This document shows positions 29,928 through 38,193 of a stretch of 64,000 bases of DNA, piece after piece; within the stretch, counting starts at the first letter, position 1; every line of letters begins with the position of its first letter. Source of the stretch: UBA4742 sp963773335 (lineage in GTDB: Bacteria; Actinomycetota; Acidimicrobiia; Acidimicrobiales; Acidimicrobilacustridaceae); assembly GCA_963773335.1 (NCBI GenBank), contig CAVZAT010000004.1, positions 1,364,001-1,428,000 of the forward strand, in the 5' to 3' direction. Position numbers and translations under genes: made by a program. A model generated the notes under the pieces. The model worked only from the letters and a program-made list of their open reading frames with translations. It was not told the origin of the DNA and did no database searches.

Positions 29928-30309
29928 ATGCCCACCTACGAGTACCGCTGCAAGGACTGCGGCGAGCCCCTCGAAGTGGTTCAGTCGTTCAACGATGATC
30001 CACTCGAGGTGTGCCCGAGCTGCGGTGGATCTCTGCGCAAGGTGTTCGGAGCGGTGGGGATCTCCTTCAAGGGCTCGGGCTTCTACAAGACCGACAGCCG
30101 CTCGTCGGCGGGTACCAAGGCCGGGGCGGGCTCGGGGTCCGCGACCAGCTCGTCGGACACCACCAGCGCCGAGTCGGGCGACAAGTCCTCGAGCTCGTCG
30201 GGCTCGACCGATGCCGGGAGCACCTCGAGCTCGACCAGCACGGGCTCGACCAGCACGGGCTCGACCAGCACGGGCTCGAGCAGGCTCCCCGGCCAAGACG
30301 CCGGCGTAG
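29928..30309 (+). CDS. FmdB-family zinc-ribbon protein (one frameshift near the end)
   Basis: A small regulatory-type zinc ribbon: MPTYEYRCKDCGEPLEVVQS with CxxC, then CPSCGGSLRKVFG with the second CxxC, then GISFKGSGFYKTD. A Ser/Thr/Gly-rich low-complexity tail of about 75 residues follows. The start at 29928 has GGAGG nine bases upstream. One extra G near 30281 breaks the tail; removing it gives SSSSPAKTPA and a stop at 30309. FmdB proteins lie near galU and folate/cofactor genes in actinobacteria. Confidence 0.85.
30229..30278 (+). repeat. 15-bp coding tandem repeat in fmdB
   Basis: Three consecutive in-frame 15-bp units (CTCGACCAGCACGGG) encode Ser-Thr-Ser-Thr-Gly repeats in the low-complexity tail. 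Such a tract can change length by slippage without shifting the frame. Confidence 0.8.
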
Positions 30310-30312
30310 GGT
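30307..30312 (+). promoter_or_regulatory. Putative -10 box of the MTA phosphorylase gene, overlapping the fmdB stop
   Basis: TAGGGT shares its TAG with the fmdB stop codon and lies six bases before the GTG start at 30319, fitting a leaderless transcript. Confidence 0.4.
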
Positions 30313-30318
30313 CGCGGC

Positions 30319-31164
30319 GTGAGCGCCCCGGGGTCGACCTCCGTGCCCCTTCCAGACGAGCCGGCCGAGATCGGCGTGTTCGGGGGATCGGGCCTCTATG
30401 CCTTGCTCGACGACCCCGTCGAGGTGGTTGTGCCCACGCCCTACGGCGCGCCCAGCGGCCCGCTGCACCTGGGTCACATCAGCGGCCGGCGGGTCGCCTT
30501 CCTGCCCCGTCACGGTCCGGGTCACGAGTTCCCACCGCACCGAATCAACTATCGGGCCAACGTCTGGGCGCTGCGCCAGGTGGGCGTCACCCGGATCCTG
30601 GCCCCGTGCGCGTCGGGATCGCTCCAACCCGAGGTCAAGCCGGGTCACTTCGTGGTGTGCGATCAGCTGGTCGACCGAACCTACGGGCGCGAGCAGACCT
30701 TTTTCGACGGGCCGGGAGCGGTGCACGTCTCGTTGGCCGAGCCCTACTGCCCCCAGCTGCGCCGGGTGGCGGTCGAGTCGGTCGACGCCGAGGGGATCAC
30801 GGCCCACGACGGCGGGACCGTGGTGGTGATCCAGGGACCTCGGTTCTCCACCCGGGCCGAGTCCATCTGGTATCGCGACCTGGGTTGGAACGTGGTCAAC
30901 ATGACCCAGTATCCCGAGGCGGCGCTGGCTCGGGAGCTGGGCATCTGCTACGTCTCGATCGCTCTCATCACCGACTACGACGTCGGCGTGGAGGGCGTGG
31001 CGGGCGTCGAGCCGGTCAGCCAGGCCGAGGTGTTCAGCTTCTTCGAGCGCAACGCCGAGGTGGTGCGGGGGGTGCTGAGTCGGGCCATCCGCGAGATGCC
31101 CGAGGCCCGCACCTGCGCCTGCGCCGACGCGGTGGGCGGCGCCGAACCGCCGCCGCCCACCTGA
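30319..31164 (+). CDS. mtnP: S-methyl-5'-thioadenosine phosphorylase
   Basis: The enzyme cleaves MTA to adenine and 5-methylthioribose-1-phosphate in methionine salvage. Motifs include IGVFGGSGLYALL, PRHGPGHEFPPHRINYRANV, ILAPCASGSLQPEVKPG, VVIQGPRFSTRAES, VVNMTQYPEAALARELGICY and ITDYDVGVEG, all typical of the MTAP branch of PNP phosphorylases. The 281-residue frame is intact. The tail after EARTC carries a CAC cysteine pair and Pro-rich end of no known role. Confidence 0.92.
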   Translation: MSAPGSTSVPLPDEPAEIGVFGGSGLYALLDDPVEVVVPTPYGAPSGPLHLGHISGRRVAFLPRHGPGHEFPPHRINYRANVWALRQVGVTRILAPCASGSLQPEVKPGHFVVCDQLVDRTYGREQTFFDGPGAVHVSLAEPYCPQLRRVAVESVDAEGITAHDGGTVVVIQGPRFSTRAESIWYRDLGWNVVNMTQYPEAALARELGICYVSIALITDYDVGVEGVAGVEPVSQAEVFSFFERNAEVVRGVLSRAIREMPEARTCACADAVGGAEPPPPT

Positions 31165-31303
31165 CCGCCCATGGCCTGACGCTGGTCTCCCCCGATGGCG
31201 GGGCCTAGGCTGGCGGCTCGCGCCTCACGGCCCACCTCCCCCTCGAACGACTTCCCCTCGAACGACGCGATCACCGGTCTCGGACCGGAGGTGAGGAGCA
31301 GGC
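31165..31303. other. Intergenic region with a 12-bp direct repeat
   Basis: CCCTCGAACGAC occurs twice about 17 bp apart (near 31241-31268). GGAGGTGAGGAG gives a strong ribosome-binding region before the next ATG. TAGGCT near 31205 is a possible -10. Confidence 0.35.
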
Positions 31304-32042
31304 ATGTGGGCGTCGCTGCGTCCCGGCGCGTGCCGCGCCCCGGGAGCCAGGCCACGCCCGTGGCGGGCCACCCGGGCCTGGCCGCGAAGCCGTCGGCTGA
31401 CCCTCGGCTCGGCCCCGCCGTGGTGGCGCGGCCACCGGTCCATCCTGATCCGCTGGGCCGGCGCCATCGCGCTGGCCACCGTGTCGGTCGCGCTGGTGTC
31501 GAGCGTGTCGGGGCGAGCCGAGCGCACCCTGGCCGCCTACGGCACCCTTCGACGGGTGCCCGTGGCCCGACACGATCTGGCCATGGGACACGTCCTTTCC
31601 GCGGAGGACATCGAGTGGCGTGACCTGCCCCGGGCCGCGGTTCCCAGCGACGTGGTGGCGGGCTCGCCCGTCGGCCACACGGTGGTCGACCGCCTGGCCC
31701 GGGGCGAGGTGATCGGGGACCTTCGGGTCGCCCCCGGGGGTCTGAGCCCGCTGGCCGCCACCGTCGGTCCGGGACAGCGGGCAGTCGCGATCCCTCGCCC
31801 GGCAGGCGGCCTGCACCTGGCGGTGGGCGACCGGGTGGACGTCATCGCGCCCCGACGGCTGGGCGGCGACCTGACCACGACCGACGGCCGCGGCGAGGGT
31901 GCGCCGGTGGTGGCGGGCGCCGCCGCCGTCCTGGCCGTGGGCGACACCGACGTGGTGGTGGCGGTGAGCCGAGCGCGACGCCAGGGCGGTGGCCGACGCC
32001 CTGGCCCAGGGCACACCCGTGCTCGACCTGCTCGGCCGGTGA
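31304..32042 (+). CDS. SAF-domain (CpaB/RcpC-like) membrane-anchored protein, one frameshift
   Basis: A basic N-terminus of about 45 residues leads to one helix (RWAGAIALATVSVALVSSVS). The SAF domain follows (VPVARHDLAMGHVLSAEDIE, WRDLPRAAVPSDVVAGSPVG) and a second beta domain (AIPRPAGGLHLAVGDRVDVI). These are features of CpaB/RcpC pilus-assembly and related wall-associated proteins. An extra base near 31975 disrupts VSRADARAVADALAQGTPVL; correcting it ends the protein at 32042 in DLLGR. No pilus genes are adjacent, so its role is open. Confidence 0.75.
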
Positions 32043-32081
32043 GGAGGCTCGCCGAACCCGGGGGTTACCGAAAGCGGAGCC

Positions 32082-32123
32082 TGGCGAAGCGCCCGCAGGC
32101 AGGCCCGCTGTCCGAAGGACCGA
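32082..32123 (-). repeat. Stop-adjacent dispersed repeat, divergent copy after the second tldE paralogue
   Basis: Directly after the minus-strand TGA at 32124-32126 the sequence contains GCGGGCCTGCCTGCGGGCGC followed by TTCG. It aligns with the GGCAGGCCTCCCTGCGGGCG part of the tandem copy at 21483-21647. It lies between convergent stops. Confidence 0.55.
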
Positions 32124-33464
32124 TCAAGTCGAGCCGCCCAGGGAGACGTCGCTGATCACCAGGGTGACCGCCCCCATGCCCGACGGCAGCCACTCCAGGT
32201 CGGCCCCCACGGCCTCGATCCCGAGCAGCAATCGCTGGAGGGTGGAGGCGATGGTGACCTCCCGCACCGGCTCGCACACCTGGCCGCGCGCGGATCATGC
32301 GACCCTCGGCCCCTACCGAGAAGTCACCCGACACGGCGTTGACCCCCGAGTGGAACCCGCTGATCGAGTCGACCAGCAGGCCCAGTTCCACCCCGGCCAC
32401 CAACTCGGCGTGGGTGCCCGAGCCCGGAGCCACGGCCAGGGCCTGGCAGCCCACCCCGGGCGTGGAGCGGTAGCCCCGCACAGCCGAGCCCGTCGAACGC
32501 AGGCCAGCCCGCCGACCCGTGTAGGCGTTGTGCAGGAACTGCTGGAGGACGCCGTCGACGATCAGCGGGTTGGCCCGGCAGGCCAGACCCTCACCGTCAT
32601 GGCTGTCCGCGGCCAGCGAAGCCGGATTGGTGGGGTCGTCCACCAGCGTGAAGCGCGGCGACGCCACCTGCTCACCCTGACGCTCGGCGTAGGGCGACCT
32701 GCCCTTGAGCACCCGTTCACCGGTCAGCGTCCCACCGGCCAGGGCCACGATGGCAGCCGCCACCCGGGGCTCGAGCACGATGGCCAGCCGTTGGGAGGGC
32801 ACCGGCCTGGCTCCGAAGGTGCGCACGGCACGCTCGACCGCATCGGCGGCCGCCACCTCGACATCGAGATCGTCGGGTTGGCGACCGACGTCTATCCCGC
32901 CACCGATCTTCGTCTCGTCCCCGTCGGTGGCCAGCGCGGCCACCGACAGCCAACAGGAGGTGCCGCGGCCCCAGGCCCGCACCCCGGTGCTGGTGGCCAC
33001 CGCCCCCTGGCTGGAGGCGTCGGCGTACACCGCCGAACGGACCCCTCGAACGCGGGGATCGCGGCCCTGGACGGTGCGCTCGAGCGCCAGGGCCAGCTCG
33101 ATCTTGTCCTCGGTGGCGAAGGTGGCCAGCTCGGCGCGCCACAGGTCCTGGTCGATCGGCTCGACCCCGTCGGGCTCGGCCAGACCGAACCACTCGTCAC
33201 CTCGCCGAAGGTGGCGTTGTCGCGGGCGTCGGCCAGCGTCTCGGCCACCACGTCGGGCTCGAGGCTGCCGGCGTGGGCGAACCCCTGTCGGTGGTCGGCC
33301 ACCACCCGGATGCCGATGCCCGAGGCGGTGGCCGAGGTCAACGACTCCACCTCGCCGCCATACGCCTTGACCTGGGTGGTGCTCCCTTGGCTGACGTAGG
33401 CCTCGACCTGCTCGCCCGGCCTGGCCAGGGCGACGACCTGATCCGCTATCTCCAGGAGGTCCAC
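32124..33464 (-). CDS. TldE/PmbA-like metalloprotease-family protein, second paralogue (frameshifted)
   Basis: A TldE/PmbA homologue. The N-terminal domain reads VEAYVSQGSTTQVKAYGGEV, then SGIGIRVVADHRQGFAHAGS. The C-terminal domain has RLAIVLEPRVAAAIVALAGG, TGRRAGLRSTGSAVRGYRST, SGFHSGVNAVSGDFSVGAEG and TIASTLQRLLLGIEAVGADL. It ends DVSLGGST at 32124. Indels near 33200 and 32290 shift the frame. The GTG at 33464 (VDLLEIADQVVALARPGEQV) is used as start because the longer reading runs through the repeat copy. It is clearly similar to the gene upstream, so the two arose by duplication. TldE proteins lack the metal site and partner with TldD. Confidence 0.85.
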
Positions 33465-33510
33465 ACGGGCTCCCTGAGGTTGCGCAGCCGCCAGGCGGAG
33501 CAGCACGATC

Positions 33511-33563
33511 GATGGCATCCGGATGCCGAAGGCAGCCCGGCGGATCATGGCCGGGCCGGAGAT
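33511..33563 (-). repeat. Stop-adjacent dispersed repeat, copy between the two tldE paralogues
   Basis: Immediately after the TAG at 33564-33566, the minus strand reads ATCTCCGGCCCGGCCATGAT, then CCGCCGGGCTGCCTTCGG and a perfect 14-bp palindrome GGCATCCGGATGCC. It is the clearest single copy of the family. Confidence 0.8.
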
Positions 33564-34914
33564 CTAGACACCGGAGATGGTGACCTCGTCGATGACCAGG
33601 CTGACGCCGGACGAGCTCATGGGTAGCCACTGCAGGTCGTTGCCCACGGCCCGGACGTCGCGGAGCATGCGCTGCAGCGTGGAGGCGATGGTGAACTCGC
33701 GCACCGGCTCGGCCACCTCGCCGCCGCGGATGCGCAGGCCTTCGGCGCCGGTGGAGAAGTCGCCGCTGACCGGGTTCACGCCCGAATGCAGTCCCGACAC
33801 GTCCTGCACCAGCAGCCCGTCGCCCACCTGGGCCACCAGCTCGGCCTGGCTGGCCGATCCCGGGGCCAAGGTGGTGGCCATGCACCCCACGCCGGGCGTG
33901 GACTTGAACCCGCTGCGCACGGCCGAGCCGGTCGAGGTGGTGCCGGCCCGGCGGGCCGTGTAGGCGTTGTGCACGAACAGGCGCAGGACGCCGCCCTCGA
34001 TCAGCGAGTTGCGTCGGGTGGCCAGTCCCTCGCCGTCGGTCTCGGTGGCGGTGAAGGCGTCGGGGTTGGTGGGATCGTCGACCAGGGTGACCACCGGCGA
34101 TGCCGACTTCGTCGCCCAGTCGCTCGGCGAACAGCGATCGCCCCTTGAGCACCGCCTCCCCGTTGAGGGTGAAGGCCAGGATGCCCAGGAACTGCGCGGT
34201 GACCCACGGATCGAGCACCACGGTGAGCCGCTCGCTGCCGGGCTTCACCGCGCCCAGCATGCGGGTGGCACGATCGGCAGCCTCGGTGGCGGCCCGCGCC
34301 ACGTCGAGCTCGCCGGGTTGGCGGCCCACCGAGAAGCCGAAGCCGGTCTGGGTCTCGTCCCCCTCGGTGGCCATCACCGACGCCATCACGTAGCAGGCCG
34401 TCTCGCGCCCGAGGGTGCGGATGCCGGTGGTGGTCACGATGGCGCCTTCGGCCAGCACGTCGACGTACTCGGCCGACTCGATGCCGGCGATCCGCGGGTC
34501 GGCGGCCAACGTGGCCCGTTCGAGCTCGATGGCCAGGTCGACCTTGTCCTCGGAACCGAACGCCTCCAGGGCCTCGTCGAACAGATCCAGGTCGGCCACG
34601 GCGACGCCGTCGGGTTCGGCCAGGCCCAGGTACTCGTCGGGGGTGGCGAAGGCGGCGTTGTCGCGGGCCTCCGCCAGCGTCTCGGCCAGCACGTCGGCGT
34701 CGAAGGTGGCGGCGTAGGCGAAGCCCTGACGCCCGTCGGCCACCACCCGGATGCCCACTCCCTGGGACTGCGCCGACGAGAGCGACTCGACCTCGCCGCC
34801 GTAGGCCTTGATCTCGGTCTCGCGCCCGCGCGACGACGACCGCCTCGACCTGCTCACCCGGCTGAGCCAGGCGCGACGACGCGATCGCCTATGTCGGAGC
34901 AGCTCCTCGTTCAC
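33564..34914 (-). CDS. TldE/PmbA-like protein, first paralogue (frameshifted)
   Basis: The N-terminal domain contains EIKAYGGEVESLSSAQSQGV, then GIRVVADGRQGFAYAATFDA. The C-terminal domain contains LTVVLDPWVTAQFLGILAFT, TARRAGTTSTGSAVRSGFKS, SGLHSGVNPVSGDFSTGAEG and a terminal DEVTISGV. Its GTG at 34914 overlaps the tldD stop (GTGA). Indels near 34880, 34830 and 34105 disturb the frame. With TldD it should form the heterodimeric protease known from microcin maturation and CcdA degradation in enterobacteria; the substrate here is unknown. Confidence 0.88.
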
Positions 34915-36303
34915 GCGGCGGTGCCGCCGATGGTCAGGCTGGTCACCCGCAAGGTGGGGACGCCGTCGCCCACCGGCACCCCCTGGCCGTCCTTGCCGCA
35001 GGTGCCCGGCGGCCCCATGGCGAAGTCGTTGCCCAGCGCGTCGATGTCGCGTGAGCACCTCCGGCCCGTTGCCGATGAGGTTGCCCTCGCGCAGCGGTTC
35101 GGTGATCTCGCCGTGCTCGATCAGATACGCCTCGGTCATGCCGAACACGAAGTCGCCGGTGGCGGTGTTGACCTGGCCGCCACCCAGGTGGGCCACGTAC
35201 ACGCCCCGGTCGGTGGAGGCGATGATCTGGTCGGGGTCGTCGGTGCCGGCCAGCAGGTAGGTGTTGGTCATCCGCACCATGGGGAGGTGCTGGTAGCTCT
35301 GCCGGCGGCCGTTGCCCGAGCTGGCCCGACCTTCCTTGCGGGCCCGCAGCAGATCCCACATGTAGTCGCTGAGCACCCCATCCTCGATGAGCACGTTGCG
35401 CTGGGCGGCATGGCCCTCGTCGTCGATGGCGAAGCAACCCCACTCGCCACCCATGGTGCCGTCGTCGACGATCGTGACGCCGGGGCTGGCCACCCGCTCC
35501 CCCACGCGACCCTTGAACACCGACGCGCTCTTGCCCACCAGGTCGGCCTCGAGGCCGTGGCCGCAGGCTTCGTGGAACAGCACACCCCCGCCGCCCGAGC
35601 CGATCACCACCGGCATCTGGCCGCTGGGGGCCGGTCGGGCGGCCAGCTTGGTCAGGGCCCGATGGGCGGCCCGGCGGGCCAGGTCGTCGACGTCGTGGGC
35701 GTCGAACAGCTCGAAGCCGACGGTGTGACCCACGCTCTCGCGCCCGGTCTGCATGCCGGTGTCGCCCGTGGCCACGCACGACACGGCGAAGAAGGTCTTG
35801 ACCTGATCGTCGGCGGCCAACAGGCCGTCGCTGTTGGCCACCAGGATCTGGCGGCGGCTGTCGCCGTAGTTGGCCGACACCTGGCTGATGGCGCCACCCT
35901 GGGCCCGGGCCGTCTCGTTGGCCCGGTTCAACAGCTCCACCTTGCGGGCCTTGGGCACGTCACCGGGGAAGATCTCGATCACGTTCGGCGCGGCGACCGA
36001 TCGGCGCACCAGCTCGACGGTGCGGACGCCGCCACCCCCGCCGCGCGCCGCGGCCGCGGCGGCTTCGGCCGCGGCCGACAGGCCCTCGGTCGTGAGATCG
36101 GCGGTGTGGGCGAAGCCGGTGGTGTCGCCCGACACCACGCGGATGCCAGCGCCGCGGTCGCGGCCCGAAGTGAGCTCCTCGACCTTGCCGTCATCGAGCA
36201 TGGCCGACGACGACCGCTTGTCCTCGACGAAGATCTCGGCGAAGTCACCGCCGGTTCGCAGGGCGTCGCCGAGCACTCGGCTGATGACGGACTCTTCGAT
36301 CAC
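34911..36303 (-). CDS. tldD: TldD metalloprotease
   Basis: TldD is the catalytic zinc protease of the TldD/TldE pair. The HExxxH site is in VLFHEACGHGLEADLVGKSA. Other family blocks are DRGAGIRVVSGDTTGFAHTA, SGRDRGAGIR, TIVDDGTMGGEWGCFAIDDE, RMTNTYLLAGTDDPDQIIAS and VNTATGDFVFGMTEAYLIEH. An indel near 35050 moves the last 35 residues (GNDFAMGPPGTCGKDGQGVP) into another frame, ending at 34911. The GTG at 36303 (VIEESVISRVLG) has AAGGTGAGCC just upstream and is preferred over the longer ATG reading. Confidence 0.92.
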
Positions 36304-36383
36304 GCGTGGCTCACCTTCGGTCGAGCCGGCAGGTGCCGGGTCGCGTGCCACGGCGCGCGTTGGCCCTGCCGACGGGGAGTGCT

Positions 36384-36389
36384 TATCGT
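36384..36389 (+). promoter_or_regulatory. Putative -10 box of the FlK-like thioesterase gene
   Basis: TATCGT lies six bases before the GTG start at 36396, at leaderless spacing. The same short region holds the promoter for the divergent tldD gene. Confidence 0.45.
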
Positions 36390-36395
36390 AACCCG

Positions 36396-36773
36396 GTGCC
36401 CCTGAAACCTGGCCTGACCGCCGCGGTCGAACTGCTGGTGTCCGACGCCGACACGGCCATCGCCATGCGCTCGGGCTCGGTTCCCGTGTTGGCCACGCCC
36501 CGACTCATCGCGCTGTGCGAGGAGGCCTCGGTGGCCGCGCTGGAAGGCGCACTGGTGCCGGGACAGACCTCTGTGGGCACGAAGGTGCAGATCGATCACC
36601 TGGCCGCCACCGCGGTGGGCCAGACGGTGCGGGCCGAGGCCAGCGTCGAGAAGGTCAACGGCCGGCGGGTCATCTTCACCGTGTCGGTGAACGACCGCCG
36701 GGGCCTCGTGGCCGTGGGCCGGGTCACCCGCGTGGTGGTCGACCTGGAACGCTTCCTCGACCGCAACCGCTGA
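36396..36773 (+). CDS. FlK-like hotdog thioesterase
   Basis: A 125-residue single hotdog domain. It starts VPLKPGLTAAVELLVSDADT, then VLATPRLIALCEEASVAALE, TSVGTKVQIDHLAATAVGQT and VNGRRVIFTVSVNDRRGLVA. The T-x-x-L-x-x-x-x-E-x-A helix and the H-L-A-A-T-x-V-G loop are typical of fluoroacetyl-CoA thioesterase-like proteins, which hydrolyse small acyl-CoAs. The leaderless-type box and sequence homology both favour the GTG start. Confidence 0.85.
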   Translation: MPLKPGLTAAVELLVSDADTAIAMRSGSVPVLATPRLIALCEEASVAALEGALVPGQTSVGTKVQIDHLAATAVGQTVRAEASVEKVNGRRVIFTVSVNDRRGLVAVGRVTRVVVDLERFLDRNR

Positions 36774-36808
36774 CCGACCCTGGCACCCGATCGATCGCGG
36801 CGCGCCGT

Positions 36809-37033
36809 TCACCGCGGCGCGTCGAGCGGGTCCTCGGGGTCGGCCAGCAGGGCCAGCAGAGGCACCCGCAGCGCGACGGCCAGACGGTGCGACACCTCGG
36901 GCGAGGCCCGGCGGCGGCCACGTTCGATGTTGGACAGGTGGGGTTGGCTGATCCCCACCTGGTTGGCCAGCGCCGACACCGACAGGCCCGACCGCTCGCG
37001 AATGATCCGCAGAGCGTGGCCGTTGAGCTGCAT
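36809..37033 (-). CDS. Small XRE-family transcriptional regulator
   Basis: The 74-residue protein is almost only a helix-turn-helix domain: LRIIRERSGLSVSALANQVG, ISQPHLSNIERGRRRASPEV and HRLAVALRVPLLALLAD. It is divergent from another XRE gene across 135 bp. Its own target may be that intergenic region. Confidence 0.88.
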   Translation of the reverse strand: MQLNGHALRIIRERSGLSVSALANQVGISQPHLSNIERGRRRASPEVSHRLAVALRVPLLALLADPEDPLDAPR

Positions 37034-37168
37034 ACCGCCAGCTAACCCGCGCTAGTGGTAGATGGTCAAGGATCATCGTGGTTCGTGTAGACTTACCATG
37101 TATGCGCCCCCTGGAAGGGGCAGTGACCGCCGATCCAGCGCTAGCCATAGCAAATCATTTCAGCGAGA
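37034..37168. promoter_or_regulatory. AT-richer divergent control region between two XRE genes
   Basis: The most AT-rich stretch in this part of the window. It contains TGTAGACTTACCATG (37086-37100) as a possible plus promoter. The word GCGCTAG occurs twice, near 37049-37055 and 37138-37144, about 90 bp apart, close to the two genes, making it a candidate operator half-site. Confidence 0.4.
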
Positions 37169-37639
37169 ATGCGAGCCGTGCCCGAAAACGAAGATCTCGA
37201 TCCCAACTCGGTGGAAGCCTGGACCCGCTTGGGCGACGCGGTGAGGGAGCGACGCCTGGCCCTCGGGTGGACCCAGCAGGAGGCGGCCGATCGGTCCGGG
37301 GTCTCGCTGGCCACCTGGCGTCTCATCGAGCTGGCCGGTCGCGAGCGCTACCAGGAACTGACCCTGCGTGGGATGATCCGAGGGCTGGGCTGGCCACGTG
37401 AGGCCGTGGATCGCCTGCGGGCCGGTGGCGATCCGCCGGGACCCGATGAGCTCACCGAGCCGCCGCCCAACCCGAACACCGAGCCCGAAGAGGTTCGTCG
37501 GCGTCGCGCCTTCGACTACCTCGCCCCCGAGCAGAGCCTGCCGGCCGGCTTCGCCCGGAAATACCTGGACCTCACACCCGAGGAGCAGGGCATGGTGCAG
37601 GGCTACCTCGAGGCCCTGTTCGTCCGCCACGCCGAGTAG
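37169..37639 (+). CDS. XRE-family regulator with C-terminal extension
   Basis: A 156-residue protein. The helix-turn-helix lies at about residues 20-70 (LGDAVRERRLALGWTQQEAA, DRSGVSLATWRLIELAGRER). The C-terminal half is acidic/Pro-rich and then helical (FDYLAPEQSLPAGFARKYLD, LTPEEQGMVQGYLEALFVRH). It lies 71 bp before an ImmA-like protease gene; such regulator/protease pairs usually work together, the protease cleaving the repressor. That role is inferred here. GTG nine bases downstream is an alternative start. Confidence 0.82.
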   Translation: MRAVPENEDLDPNSVEAWTRLGDAVRERRLALGWTQQEAADRSGVSLATWRLIELAGRERYQELTLRGMIRGLGWPREAVDRLRAGGDPPGPDELTEPPPNPNTEPEEVRRRRAFDYLAPEQSLPAGFARKYLDLTPEEQGMVQGYLEALFVRHAE

Positions 37640-37697
37640 CGGGGGCGGGCCTCGGGTCGGGCCGCTCGATCGAGCCGACCCTGTCGCACCCGTTCGC

Positions 37698-37703
37698 TAC
37701 CGT
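37698..37703 (+). promoter_or_regulatory. Putative -10 box of the ImmA-like gene
   Basis: TACCGT lies seven bases before the GTG at 37711. The box overlaps an earlier in-frame GTG (37702), which argues for 37711 as the real start. Confidence 0.42.
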
Positions 37704-37710
37704 GACCCGG

Positions 37711-38193
37711 GTGACGGACCCCGACTTCGACCCCTGGACGGCAATCGACGCGCACCCAGACCTGCAGGTCGTGTTCGATCCCATCGCCGGTCTGATGGGC
37801 GGTGGGTTCCACGTCGGTCGCGGGGGACGTGCCTTCATCGTGGTCGACCCCAACCTGGAAGGACCGCGCCGTCGTGAGGTCCTGACCCACGAGCTCGTCC
37901 ACCACGAGCGCGGGGGTGGCGCACCGCGACGCGGCGCCCCACCGCTGCTCGAGACGCTGGTCGAGCGCGACGAGCACAGCGTGGACGCCGAGGTGGCCCG
38001 CCGGCTGGTCCCGCCCGGCGCACTGGCCCGGCTGGTCGAGCAGCGGTTGGCCGACGGCGGCGGGGTGGACGCCCTCGACGTGGCCGACCACTTCGCCGTC
38101 TCCGCCGACGTCGCCTTCGTGGCCCTGTGCCTACTCCGCCAGCACCCATCCGCCGGCGCGGGCAGGCGGTCGCCGAGCCGAGGCGACGCCTAG
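37711..38193 (+). CDS. ImmA/IrrE-like zinc metallopeptidase
   Basis: A 160-residue protein with an HExxH motif in LTHELVHHERGG and a downstream acidic/His segment (ERDEHSVDAEVARRLVPPGA) matching the ImmA/IrrE (DUF955) fold. These peptidases cleave repressors in mobile elements (ImmA/ImmR) and in stress responses (IrrE/DdrO). The adjacent XRE gene is the obvious candidate substrate. Its TAG overlaps the TAG of the convergent hydrolase gene in one CTAG. Confidence 0.8.
   Translation: MTDPDFDPWTAIDAHPDLQVVFDPIAGLMGGGFHVGRGGRAFIVVDPNLEGPRRREVLTHELVHHERGGGAPRRGAPPLLETLVERDEHSVDAEVARRLVPPGALARLVEQRLADGGGVDALDVADHFAVSADVAFVALCLLRQHPSAGAGRRSPSRGDA

Noticed and set aside
30229..30278. CRISPR-like array
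   Set aside because: The repeats are 15 bp, contiguous, in frame and encode Ser-Thr-Gly tails; there are no spacers and no cas genes nearby.
32065..36351. Apparent single 1428-residue triple TldD/TldE protein
   Set aside because: Frame changes at indels hide the true stops; start/stop overlap at 34911-34914 and a stop at 33564 followed by the repeat show three separate genes.
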